Positions 8,952-17,088 of a DNA stretch of 64,000 bases are shown here, one piece after another. The stretch spans positions 1 to 64,000 of the forward strand of contig NZ_SLUQ01000005.1 of NCBI RefSeq assembly GCF_004345245.1. The letters run 5' to 3'. Both the position numbers and the translations under genes were made by a program. The number at the start of each line of letters is the position of its first letter. The first letter of the stretch is position 1. The stretch comes from Rhizobium sp. BK251. GTDB taxonomy: Bacteria > Pseudomonadota > Alphaproteobacteria > Rhizobiales > Rhizobiaceae. Below the pieces are notes generated by a model. That model worked only from the letters and a program-made list of their open reading frames with translations, did not search any database and was not told the DNA's origin.

Positions 8952-10146
8952 TTGGTATCAGCGTGAGACCGAAAATGACGAGCCCGATCAGAGTGAGGGC
9001 GAAGCCCGCCCAGACGGCAGAGAGGAGGCCATAACCTGCCGCGATCGTGACACCACCCGCCCAGGCACCGACCGCATTCGCAACGTTCAGCGAGGCCAGG
9101 TTCATGGCGCCCATCAGGCTCGGGGCTTCTGGAGCGAAACGGCTGAGGCGCACCTGGATCGTCGGAATGGCGGCCATCATCGCGGCACCCACGCCGAACA
9201 TGGCCGGGAAGAAGACCCAAGGACTGGCGCCACCGACAGCCAGCGCTGCCATGATGGCGAGCGCGCTGCCGAAGCCGAGCACTATGCCGCGGGCCGGATA
9301 GAGGTCGGCGAGCTTGCCGCCATAGACATTGCCGGCCGTCATGCCGACGCCGAAGAGCGCAAGGGCGACCGGGATCATTTCGGGCGTGACCTTGACGACG
9401 TCGGTCATAAGCGGGGCGATGAAGGTGTAGACCGCGAAGATGCTGGCGACACCAAGAGCCGCAACGACCATCACACCCCAGACCCGGCCCTTGCGCAGGG
9501 CGGAGAGCTCCTGGATGACCGGGACACCGTCAAGCGCCTTGGTGCGCGGCACCCACTGCCAGATGGCGCCGAATGCAAGCAACGACACGGCCGCGACAGC
9601 GAGATAGGTTTGGCGCCAGCCGATCGTCTGGCCGAGGAAGGTGGCGAGCGGCGAGCCGACGATCGTCGCGACGGTCAGGCCCGTCATGACAATGGCGAAG
9701 GCCTTGCCCGCTTGGCCAGGGCCGACGATGTAGGAAGCGACCACGGCGCCGGCGCCGAAATATGCCCCTTGGGGCAGACCGCTGACGAAGCGTGCCAACA
9801 TCAGTAGGCCCAGGTTCGAAGCGAATGCTGATAACACGTTGCCGACGATAAACAGGCCCATGAGGAAGAGCAGAAGCGTGCGGCGATTGAGCCGTGCGGC
9901 GGCGAGTGTCACCAACGGGGCGCCGATAACGACACCGAAGGCATAGGCGGTTATCGCATTGGTGGCCTCGGGGACGCTAATGCCGAGGCTGTCAGAGAAG
10001 AGCTGGATGATGCCCATGCTGGCGAATTCGGAGGTCCCGATAGAGAAGCTACCGAGCGCCAGCGCAAGCAGTGTCAGATTTTGCGAGCGCACGGCGCCAC
10101 CGGTCGGCGCGGGAACGTAGACTTGAGCTTCAGAGGTGATGGCCAC
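8935..10146 (-). CDS. MFS exporter, AraJ/YdhP-like (intact cassette)
   Basis: A 403-aa, 12-helix major facilitator of the AraJ/YdhP group: RLNRRT after helix 2, SGLPQGAYFGAGAVVA in helix 5. The start was set at the GTG at 10146 (VAITSEAQVYVPAP), which has AAAGGA 8 bases upstream; the open frame runs 31 codons further without a ribosome site. It is divergent from the LysR regulator gene and is probably its target. The stop lies within a hairpin. Close paralogue of the exporter at 575-1804. Substrate unknown. Confidence 0.9.
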   Translation of the reverse strand: MAITSEAQVYVPAPTGGAVRSQNLTLLALALGSFSIGTSEFASMGIIQLFSDSLGISVPEATNAITAYAFGVVIGAPLVTLAAARLNRRTLLLFLMGLFIVGNVLSAFASNLGLLMLARFVSGLPQGAYFGAGAVVASYIVGPGQAGKAFAIVMTGLTVATIVGSPLATFLGQTIGWRQTYLAVAAVSLLAFGAIWQWVPRTKALDGVPVIQELSALRKGRVWGVMVVAALGVASIFAVYTFIAPLMTDVVKVTPEMIPVALALFGVGMTAGNVYGGKLADLYPARGIVLGFGSALAIMAALAVGGASPWVFFPAMFGVGAAMMAAIPTIQVRLSRFAPEAPSLMGAMNLASLNVANAVGAWAGGVTIAAGYGLLSAVWAGFALTLIGLVIFGLTLIPKERAA

Positions 10147-10258
10147 GACGATGGTCCTTTCGACTGGGTGGAGAACAGTCGCTTCGAGGAACTCAAGTCC
10201 GGCGTGCTGCTCTGATGATTGAATCTCACATCGAGCCAAGGATCAGTAGACATCCAGA

Positions 10259-10343
10259 CTTCCCATCATCTGAGAAGTAAATTCACAGATTGGTGCTTTC
10301 AGTCCGGCCATGCGGCGGTATGATGCCAATCATTGGTGAATTC
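10259..10343. promoter_or_regulatory. Candidate LysR operator between exporter and regulator
   Basis: Two features are visible. First, AATTCAC at 10280-10286 with GATTGG at 10288-10293 is mirrored by CCAATC at 10326-10331 and GTGAATT at 10336-10342, giving a broken dyad. Second, the 32 bases at 10259-10290 match 26 of 32 positions of 12433-12464 upstream of the aldo/keto reductase (shared blocks CTTCCCA, GAAG, AAATTCA, AGAT). A site shared by both flanking promoters is what a LysR-type regulator encoded between them would bind. Binding itself is inference. Confidence 0.6.
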
Positions 10344-10360
10344 AGATCCGGGATGACGTC

Positions 10361-11296
10361 ATGGACAATCGTGCGGGCGAGATGATGGTATTTGTTCAGG
10401 TCGTGGAGGCCGGCAGTTTCTCGGAAGCCGCGCGGCTGCTGCTCATGACGCCCTCCACCGTTTCGAAACTCGTCGCCCGCCTTGAAAGCCGGCTGGGCAT
10501 CCGGCTCGTCGAACGTTCGACGCGACGTCTGGCGCTGACAAAGGAGGGACAGTTCTACTACGAGCGAAGCCAGCGGCTTCTCGCCGATCTCGACGAAACC
10601 GAACAACAGATCGCGCAAGGGGGCGCCGAGCCAGAGGGGATGATCCGCGTCAGTTCCTCGGTCACCTTTGGCGTCGCGGCGCTCGAGCCAATCCTCCCGG
10701 CCTTCTGGGAGGCTTATCCCGGCATCGTCGTCGATCTCTCGCTGTCGGACGAAACGGTCGATCTTTATCTCGACCGGACCGATGTTGCGATCCGGGTGGG
10801 CAAGCTTCCCGACTCCAATCTCATGGCTCGGAAGATCGGTACAACTCGGCGGCGGATCGTCGCCTCGCCTACCTATCTCGAAAAGTGGGGTATGCCCGAG
10901 GCGCCCGAAGACCTGCTCAAGCACAACTGCCTCGGCTTCAACTTTCGCCGCGCCAATCCGGTCTGGCCGATGCGGGAGGGCGGCCGTATCGTTGAGCGCA
11001 TGCTGAGCGGTTCGCTACTGGTCAACAATGGCGAAACGATCCGACGAATGGCGATTGCAGGAGTGGGGATAGGGCGCATTGCGGACTATCACGTCCGTGG
11101 CCCGATCGCGCGCGGAGAACTGGTCGAACTTCTCGCTGACAGCACGGTGTCGGATTTCGACGACATCCATGCGCTTTACCGGGGAGCGCAGTTGATGCCG
11201 GTGCGGGTGCGCGCCTTCCTCGATTTCACGGTGCCGCGCATGCAGAAATTTCTCGCCGCCGATCCGACGACAGAAGCCTCGCCCATGGTCGGATAG
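10361..11296 (+). CDS. LysR family transcriptional regulator
   Basis: A 311-aa LysR-type regulator: N-terminal winged helix at about 5-62 (MMVFVQVVEAGSFSEAARLL, then STVSKLVARLESRLGIRLVE), followed by a periplasmic-binding-protein-like effector domain (about 90-300). It is divergent from the MFS exporter and convergent with the aldo/keto reductase, and a repeated sequence element lies in front of both, so it probably controls them. The ligand is unknown. The stop codon is inside the downstream hairpin. Confidence 0.93.
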   Translation: MDNRAGEMMVFVQVVEAGSFSEAARLLLMTPSTVSKLVARLESRLGIRLVERSTRRLALTKEGQFYYERSQRLLADLDETEQQIAQGGAEPEGMIRVSSSVTFGVAALEPILPAFWEAYPGIVVDLSLSDETVDLYLDRTDVAIRVGKLPDSNLMARKIGTTRRRIVASPTYLEKWGMPEAPEDLLKHNCLGFNFRRANPVWPMREGGRIVERMLSGSLLVNNGETIRRMAIAGVGIGRIADYHVRGPIARGELVELLADSTVSDFDDIHALYRGAQLMPVRVRAFLDFTVPRMQKFLAADPTTEASPMVG

Positions 11297-11309
11297 GCGA
11301 GGCTCTTTC
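11275..11309 (+). terminator. Terminator overlapping the lysR stop codon
   Basis: A 9-bp perfect stem (AGCCTCGCC at 11275-11283, GGCGAGGCT at 11296-11304), 12-base loop, then CTTTC. The TAG stop at 11294-11296 is in the hairpin. The T-tract is weak. Confidence 0.6.
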
Positions 11310-11323
11310 GAGAAATCTATGCC

Positions 11324-12340
11324 TCAGCCCGCGATGGGAAGAGGGGCATCCGGATTGACCAGGCCGGCCTGACGAATCTCGCGCCAGAAATCCGCCGGGA
11401 TCACCTCTTCGAGAGCAGCGCGATCCTCCGCGATGCGCCCCGGCTTGCTCGCGCCCGGAATGACGGCGGCAACGGCGGGGTGGCCGAGCGAGAATTGCAG
11501 CCCAGCCGCCTTCATGCTCACACCATGTCGATCGGCGATTGCCTTGATCCGCGCCACCTTGTCAAGAATTACAGGCGTTGCCGGGGCATACTCGAAGTTC
11601 GGGCCACCCACCAGCGCGCCGGAACTGTATGGGCCGCCGACGATAATGCCGAGTCCACGTTCGGCAACCTTCGGCATGACGCGCTGAAGGGCAAGGTCAT
11701 GGTCGAGCAGCGTGTAGCGGCCGGCGAGCAGGAAGCCATCCGGGCGCGGGCCTTCCAGCGCGAGCAGGAGTTCGATCGGCTCGACCCGGTTGACGCCAAG
11801 GCCCCAGGCCTTGATCACGCCTTCGTCGCGCAACCGGTCGAGTGCTTTGAAGGCGCCCTTGCGCGCGCTTTCGAAAACGCTGAGCCACTCGTCGCCATAA
11901 AAATCCTGGGCGACGTCATGCACGAAGGCGAGTTCGATGTGATCGGTGTTGAGCCTCTTGAGGCTATCCTCGATCGAACGCAGGGTCCCGTCTTCAGAGT
12001 AGTCGTTGACGATCTTGTTAGGGCGTCCGTATTTGAAGACATCGCCCTTCTCGCCGAGGTCGCGGGCGCTGACATCTTCGATCTCATCGAGGATGACCCG
12101 GCCAACCTTGGTGCTGATCACATATTGGTCGCGCGGCTTGTTCGCAAGCGCCTGGCCTATGCGGATCTCGGCGAGGCCGGCGCCATAGAACGGCGCGTTG
12201 TCATAATAGCGAATACCATCGTTCCAGGCGGCCTCGACGGTTGCCAACGCCTCTTCCTCCGGAATATCGCGAAACATGTTGCCGAGCGGGGCTGCGCCAA
12301 AACCGAGCTTGCTCGGCAGAATATCCTTGAGAGTCATCAT
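11324..12340 (-). CDS. Aldo/keto reductase
   Basis: A 338-aa aldo/keto reductase with the full catalytic tetrad: Asp47 and Tyr52 (RYYDNAPFYGAG), Lys78 (STKVG), His141 (AFVHD). It resembles the L-fucose/D-threo-aldose dehydrogenase and pyridoxal-type AKR proteins of Rhizobiales; the substrate cannot be read from sequence. The start follows AAAGGAT. It is the intact counterpart of the deleted copy at 1907-2056. The C-terminal 23 residues of both end in APLPI-type tails. A repeat shared with the exporter promoter lies about 95 bases upstream. Confidence 0.92.
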   Translation of the reverse strand: MMTLKDILPSKLGFGAAPLGNMFRDIPEEEALATVEAAWNDGIRYYDNAPFYGAGLAEIRIGQALANKPRDQYVISTKVGRVILDEIEDVSARDLGEKGDVFKYGRPNKIVNDYSEDGTLRSIEDSLKRLNTDHIELAFVHDVAQDFYGDEWLSVFESARKGAFKALDRLRDEGVIKAWGLGVNRVEPIELLLALEGPRPDGFLLAGRYTLLDHDLALQRVMPKVAERGLGIIVGGPYSSGALVGGPNFEYAPATPVILDKVARIKAIADRHGVSMKAAGLQFSLGHPAVAAVIPGASKPGRIAEDRAALEEVIPADFWREIRQAGLVNPDAPLPIAG

Positions 12341-12990
12341 CTTATCCTTTCGATCTGGCTTGTGTGAACCACGTCAAGACCGTGTCGGATATAGAGATAG
12401 AGGAGGTGGGTCACGACCGGTAGTCACTGGAGCTTCCCAGGATATGCGAAGAAAATTCATAGATCCGGCCGGGGATTGCAAAGTCGTCGCCCGAAAGAGC
12501 GGAAATCATTCCCCGTTGGCAGTGGTGTAAGAATTTGTCGATCTGGAAATCGGGCCTCCTTGGAAACCCCAATTTTCTGCCCACCCTAAAGCGACGATGC
12601 CGCCTTTGCGACAAAGTCCGCGATGACAACGGGCTGCGAAAGTGCCATGCACGAGAACGACCGCATTGATTGCGATAGCTATACCCCTCGTGTTGATTGT
12701 TGCCCAAGACCTGACGACCCGCCGCAACATAGCGGCCAAGTACGCTGACACTATCGAATAGAAAGCATTGTCTGGGCAGATGGGTTAGACTTGAATATCG
12801 ATTGAGGCTGCGGGCTATCGGGTTGCCCTGGCAAGGCGGGGTCCTGCCAGCGCGAGCTTGAGACGCATTCCAGCTGTGCTCTTCGCCGCCTATCGGCCCA
12901 ATGCGGTCATTGTTTGGGTCCGTCTGCCCCAGGTTCAACGACGGCGCCTCGTTCTCAGTCAAAACGCGATCGTTGTCGGTTCACCCGAGT
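12341..12990. other. Gene-poor region upstream of the reductase
   Basis: About 650 bases between the aldo/keto reductase and the sulfatase. It holds the reductase promoter and the 12433-12464 element. A minus-strand stretch ending near 12640 reads AVVLVHGTFA, which looks like the oxyanion segment of an alpha/beta hydrolase, but what follows is not recognisable and there are frame breaks. At most it is a heavily decayed hydrolase. Confidence 0.4.
12433..12464 (-). promoter_or_regulatory. Repeat of the LysR-cassette operator
   Basis: The 32 bases match 26 of 32 positions at 10259-10290, including CTTCCCA at the left and AAATTCA near the right end. The spacing to the reductase start (about 95 bases) fits an activator site. 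See the element at 10259-10343. Confidence 0.55.
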
Positions 12991-14613
12991 CTAGTTTGCG
13001 CCCCCCGGAGAGTTCTGCAGGTTTTGCATCACCTGGTCGATTGAGAAGCTTCCGGGCTTCTGCCGCGGCGGATACTCCTTGAAGGTCTCAAGGAATTTGG
13101 CGACGTAAGCCTGTGCCGGTACCATCACGAACAGGTGCTCGACGCGCCACCGTTCATAATCCATACCTTCGTGGTCAGCGGTCTCGAACGGATCGGAACG
13201 CAGGTTGAACAGTTTCGGCAGGCGCAGCGGGACGAAAGGTTCCTGCCACACGTCGAGTCCTTCGGCACGTTGCTCGGCGAAGACGATTTTCCACTGATCA
13301 TATCGAAGGCCCACCAGCGTTCCGTCGTCCACGAAATAGATGAACTCCCGTCGGGGGTCCGGCCCGCGGCCTGCCAGGTAGTCGGTTATATTATAGCCGT
13401 CGAGGTGGACCTTGTAGGTCTTGGGACCGGCGGCAAAACCCTGCAGCAGCTTCTCCTTGACGTCAGGCTCGCCAGCAGCAGCAACGAGCGTCGGAATCCA
13501 GTCCTCATGGGCGATCACATCGTTGTAGATCGTCCCTGGTGCGATCGTGCCGGGCCAGCGCACGGCGCAAGGCACGCGGAACCCACCTTCCCAGTTGGTG
13601 TTCTTTTCCCCGCGGAAGGGTGACTGACCGCCATCCGGCCAGGTGAATTTTTCCGCGCCGTTGTCGGTCGAGTACATGACGATCGTGTTTTCGGCGAACC
13701 CGAGATCATCCAGTGCCTTCAGCATCTGGCCGACCATTTCGTCGTGTTCCACCATACCGTCCGGATAGATGCCAAGTCCAGTCTTGCCTTGGCTTTCCGC
13801 CTTCAGCCTTGTCCACACATGCATGCGCGTCGAGTTCCACCACAGGAAGAATGGCTTGTCCTGTTCCTTGGCGCGCTTCAAAAAATCAATCGCGGCGTCA
13901 GTGACCTCCTGGTCGATCGTCTCCATCCGCTTCTTCGTGAGCGGCCCGGTATTCTCGATCCGCCCGTCGGCATAGGAATGGAGCACGCCGCGCGGGCCGA
14001 ACTTCTGCCTGAACTCCGGATTTTTCGGATAATCCGGATGTTCCGGCTCGTCTTCGGCATTGAGATGATAGAGCGAGCCGAAGAACTCGTCGAAACCGTG
14101 TGCAGTTGGCAGATGCTCGTCGAGGTCGCCAAGGTGGTTCTTGCCGAACTGACCCGTCATGTAGCCATGGGGCTTGAGGAGGTCAGCGAGGGTCGGGTCT
14201 TCCGCCTGCATTCCTTCCTTAGCGCCAGGCAGCCCGACCTTTAGCAGGCCTGTGCGATAAGGCGACTGGCCGGTGATGAAGGCTGCGCGGCCAGCCGTAC
14301 AACTCTGCTGTCCGTAGTAGTCGGTGAACAGTCCGCCTTCTTTCGCTATCCGATCGATGTTGGGCGTCTTGTAGCCCATCATTCCTTGGTTACAGGCGCT
14401 AATGTTCCAGTATCCGATGTCGTCCCCCCACAGAATGAGGATGTTCGGAGGCCTTGTGGTGGTCTGTGCCTTGGCGGACCGCTCCAGGGACGGCAACGGG
14501 ATCGCGGACGCGGCGAGTGCGGTACTCCCAAGCAGCAGGAGGCTTCGGCGGGTAATGCCCCTGCGGGTCAAGTCGCCTTTGACAGCCTGAGTTTCGTCGA
14601 TGCGCCCGTCCAT
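12991..14613 (-). CDS. Tat-exported arylsulfatase family protein
   Basis: A 540-aa sulfatase. The N-terminus carries a twin-arginine signal (TRRSLLLLGSTALAASAIP at 21-39), so it is probably folded before export to the periplasm. The metal-binding DD is at 64-65 (LWGDDIGYWN). The nucleophile position is Cys105 in SCTAGRAAFITG, i.e. C-T-A-G-R rather than the common C-x-P-S-R; Cys could still be converted to formylglycine. Further sulfatase motifs are GKNHLGD and STDNGAE. The start at 14613 follows GGAGGAG; 16 upstream codons were rejected. It is divergent from an AraC regulator with a repeat-rich operator between them. Confidence 0.9.
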   Translation of the reverse strand: MDGRIDETQAVKGDLTRRGITRRSLLLLGSTALAASAIPLPSLERSAKAQTTTRPPNILILWGDDIGYWNISACNQGMMGYKTPNIDRIAKEGGLFTDYYGQQSCTAGRAAFITGQSPYRTGLLKVGLPGAKEGMQAEDPTLADLLKPHGYMTGQFGKNHLGDLDEHLPTAHGFDEFFGSLYHLNAEDEPEHPDYPKNPEFRQKFGPRGVLHSYADGRIENTGPLTKKRMETIDQEVTDAAIDFLKRAKEQDKPFFLWWNSTRMHVWTRLKAESQGKTGLGIYPDGMVEHDEMVGQMLKALDDLGFAENTIVMYSTDNGAEKFTWPDGGQSPFRGEKNTNWEGGFRVPCAVRWPGTIAPGTIYNDVIAHEDWIPTLVAAAGEPDVKEKLLQGFAAGPKTYKVHLDGYNITDYLAGRGPDPRREFIYFVDDGTLVGLRYDQWKIVFAEQRAEGLDVWQEPFVPLRLPKLFNLRSDPFETADHEGMDYERWRVEHLFVMVPAQAYVAKFLETFKEYPPRQKPGSFSIDQVMQNLQNSPGGAN

Positions 14614-14640
14614 CACTTTCTCCTCCGGCAATTCTCCTCG

Positions 14641-14678
14641 ATTGCGATCGGTCGTGAGCAATCACGATCGGTCGCAAC
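14641..14678. promoter_or_regulatory. Inverted/direct repeat between sulfatase and AraC genes
   Basis: Two 17-base arms (14641-14657 and 14662-14678) pair at 14 of 17 positions, and both contain CGATCGGTCG as a direct repeat. AraC-type regulators bind repeated half-sites, and this element lies 28 bases upstream of the sulfatase start and about 120 upstream of the AraC start. Candidate operator for control of the sulfatase by the AraC protein. Confidence 0.55.
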
Positions 14679-14795
14679 ACTACCCGGAAGCGTATTTTAT
14701 TGATGAAGTAGGCGCTACTTGATTACTGCAACGAGCAGCCGCAGAGTGCCACTCGTTATTGAAAGCCGATTGGGCAATAGGAGTACGGATTCATT

Positions 14796-15809
14796 ATGGA
14801 CACCGTCACGTCCCATCCGCTTGGCCACTTTCCCCAACTTGCAACCACGGACCCGGACGAACTGTTGACTCGTATCTCAGGTCTGTTTTCTGTCCGGTCG
14901 ATAGATTTTCCGGATGAACGCCACCGCTTCGACGCTCGCCTCAATCATTGCCAGATTGAAGATGTTGGCTTGACCTATGCGCGATACGGTGCCGCCATGA
15001 ATGTCTTGGTTGATCAGTCCGACTACTTCCTACAAGGATTTCCGCTGCGAGGTGGGGGCGACGCAGTGGTTGGGCGAGCATCGGGAACGTTATCCCGCGA
15101 AAGAGGGATCATGGGAGGGCCAGGTGCGCGACTACAAATCCGGTATTCATCCGACTTCGAACATCTCATTGTGCGGATCAACCCTCTCGGTCTGACCCGG
15201 AAGCTATCAAGTCTGATAGGTGCCCCGGTCGATCCACCGTTGCACATCGAAGAAGGCATCGTCTCGAATGACGTGCAGTTGAGGTTTCTTGATTTTCTAA
15301 TTGGAGAACTGGGCCGACCCAGCACTACTTTGTCGCCCATTCTGCTATCGGAATTGGTGCAGGCAATGATGGTCGCCTACCTCTGCAACTCGCAGCACAA
15401 CTACAGTCAACGGCTATCTGAAGGGGTAGCAGAGGCTGCGCCGTGGCAGGTTCTGCGCGCTGAGGAATACATCCGGGCCAATTGGTACAAACCGTTGACG
15501 ATCGAGGCACTGGCTGCGGTCGTCAACACGAGCGTCAGAAGCTTGTTTCATTCCTTCAGGCGATCGCGCGGCATATCTCCGATCGCATTCGCCCGACGGG
15601 TCCGGCTAGCCGAGGCGCGAGCGAGGCTGGTTGCCCCGGGCGAGGACACGACTGTGACATCGGTTGCCTTCGACTGCGGATTTGGAAATCTGAGCGCTTT
15701 CGCAAGGTATTATCAGACAAGCTACGGGGAATTGCCGTCCGAAACGCTGCGAACCGCTCACCGGCATACGGGCCAATGGGGCTCTGGTCAGCGGGCATCG
15801 TCGGTGTAG
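14796..15809 (+). CDS. AraC family transcriptional regulator
   Basis: A 337-aa regulator. The N-terminal 200 residues form an AraC-binding-like ligand domain (AraC_binding_2 type). The C-terminal 100 residues hold two helix-turn-helix motifs: AEEYIRANWYKPLTIEALAA..VNTSVRSLFHSFRRSRGISP and VTSVAFDCGFGNLSAFARYY, the latter being the AraC signature. It is divergent from the sulfatase gene, its likely target. An AGGAG lies 12 bases before the ATG, slightly long spacing. Confidence 0.92.
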   Translation: MDTVTSHPLGHFPQLATTDPDELLTRISGLFSVRSIDFPDERHRFDARLNHCQIEDVGLTYARYGAAMNVLVDQSDYFLQGFPLRGGGDAVVGRASGTLSRERGIMGGPGARLQIRYSSDFEHLIVRINPLGLTRKLSSLIGAPVDPPLHIEEGIVSNDVQLRFLDFLIGELGRPSTTLSPILLSELVQAMMVAYLCNSQHNYSQRLSEGVAEAAPWQVLRAEEYIRANWYKPLTIEALAAVVNTSVRSLFHSFRRSRGISPIAFARRVRLAEARARLVAPGEDTTVTSVAFDCGFGNLSAFARYYQTSYGELPSETLRTAHRHTGQWGSGQRASSV

Positions 15810-15912
15810 ACGGATTCGGAATTGGACTTCCACTTTCGCGAGGCCCATCATTTACCCCGCTCCCTGCCAGATGATGGGCATGCTCGCCTGTGGCGCCAAT
15901 CAGACGCTTGGT

Positions 15913-16737
15913 TTAAATGGAGGTGGTTCTCAAGACTGGCTCCAGAGCATCCATCAATGCGCTGGGCGATACTGGCGGGCCATCGATCTCCCACGAATTC
16001 TGGAACTCCGCAATTTCGATCCCGATGAATTTGTGGCCCGCAATCACCTCGCAGCAGACACGCAGGTCGTCCAGGGAAAGACCTCCGTCGTGCTTGTAGT
16101 CGGTTGGGACAATGCCGGGCTCCAACACATCGCAATCCAGATGCACATAGACCGGACGGCCGGCGATCGCGGCCTTAAGCTCGGTCGCAAAGTTAGCTCC
16201 CGGCTTGATATGCGGGATGCTGTACTGCTCAATTAAATCCAGTTCGTATGGATCGAGGTCACGCTGACCGACGAGAACGACCTGGTCCAAGTTCAGACCT
16301 GCTCCCAGCCCGGAATCCCAGAGGCTGAGCGGCCCTGCCAAGGCCAACCCGCCGAGATATCCAGTCGTAGTTGCCTCGGGGGGATTTAGATCGCCGTGGG
16401 AATCGAACCACACGACGCATACCGACGGATGGTGCTTGGCCACGGCCGGAAGCGTCGCCAGCGAGACGGCGCAGCGGCTCGTCGCGGCAATCGATACGGC
16501 ACCTCTGGCGAGCACGTCATCAAATCGGGATTGTACCTCTTTAAGCGCCGGAAGCGCTGCATCCAACTCCTCGCGCCACCCGATATTCAGAGCTGGCTCC
16601 GGGGTGCCGATTACGGTCGGGGGAATACCGGTTCGACGCCGTAATTCTTCGCCAATAGCCTTTGCACCTGGCATGGCCAAATCGTTGTGGTCACCTGCGC
16701 GTCCCTGGAAGACCGTATGTTCCACGTTTCTCGTCAC
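15913..16737 (-). CDS. Arginase family protein with altered first metal motif
   Basis: A 274-aa ureohydrolase-like protein. Two manganese motifs are present: DSHGD (Asp112, His114, Asp116) and DCDVLEPG. The first motif, normally G-G-D-H-S with a metal His, reads ATSRCAVSL at 85-93, so one ligand is missing. Either it has a different metal site or another amidinohydrolase activity, or it is inactive. The GTG at 16737 has only a poor CAAGG upstream; an ATG at codon 22 is an alternative. It stands alone, convergent with the AraC gene. Confidence 0.8.
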   Translation of the reverse strand: MTRNVEHTVFQGRAGDHNDLAMPGAKAIGEELRRRTGIPPTVIGTPEPALNIGWREELDAALPALKEVQSRFDDVLARGAVSIAATSRCAVSLATLPAVAKHHPSVCVVWFDSHGDLNPPEATTTGYLGGLALAGPLSLWDSGLGAGLNLDQVVLVGQRDLDPYELDLIEQYSIPHIKPGANFATELKAAIAGRPVYVHLDCDVLEPGIVPTDYKHDGGLSLDDLRVCCEVIAGHKFIGIEIAEFQNSWEIDGPPVSPSALMDALEPVLRTTSI

Positions 16738-17088
16738 GGCTTGAAACCTTGAATTCTTTCGTTGCTCAAGCCTGTAGCCGATTATTCTGCCAAGCGCGAG
16801 GATGACCGCTGCCGGCCAGAGCAGACGTAGTCGATCAGGTCACTGAAGGACGGCTTAGCGCCCCTTCTTGGTATTCGACTTGGCAGCAATCGCATCCTGC
16901 GCATCCTGGAAGCGGGCATTCCAGAGACGGCACGTTTTTTATCGGTGGCCGCCACCGTCGGATACTATCCGCTGGTGTTGGGATTGTCGTGAACCTTGCA
17001 TGGGTTGCTGACAGCGATACGTTGGGCCTACATGTTTGCGCAGTGATGCGATTGCTCAGCTATCGGTTTCGACGAAAGGAAGTCTTTA
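16738..17088. other. Intergenic region with a possible gene tail
   Basis: About 350 bases between divergent genes. A minus-strand open frame ending at 16857 reads WNARFQDAQDAIAAKSNTKK then GR-stop, which looks like a protein C-terminus, but it is closed by a stop 25 codons upstream, so only a remnant, if that. The rest holds the promoter of the MFS gene at 17089. Confidence 0.35.

Noticed and set aside
12500..12760. AVVLVHGTFA segment suggesting an alpha/beta hydrolase
   Set aside because: Only about 10 residues look like the family; sequence after it is not recognisable and frames are broken. Too little to annotate.
12411..12962. Minus-strand open frame of 183 codons
   Set aside because: No recognisable motif, no ribosome site, odd composition, and it covers the promoter region of the reductase.
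16857..16940. C-terminus-like open frame WNARFQDAQDAIAAKSNTKK
   Set aside because: Closed by a stop after about 25 codons upstream; no start, no identifiable family.
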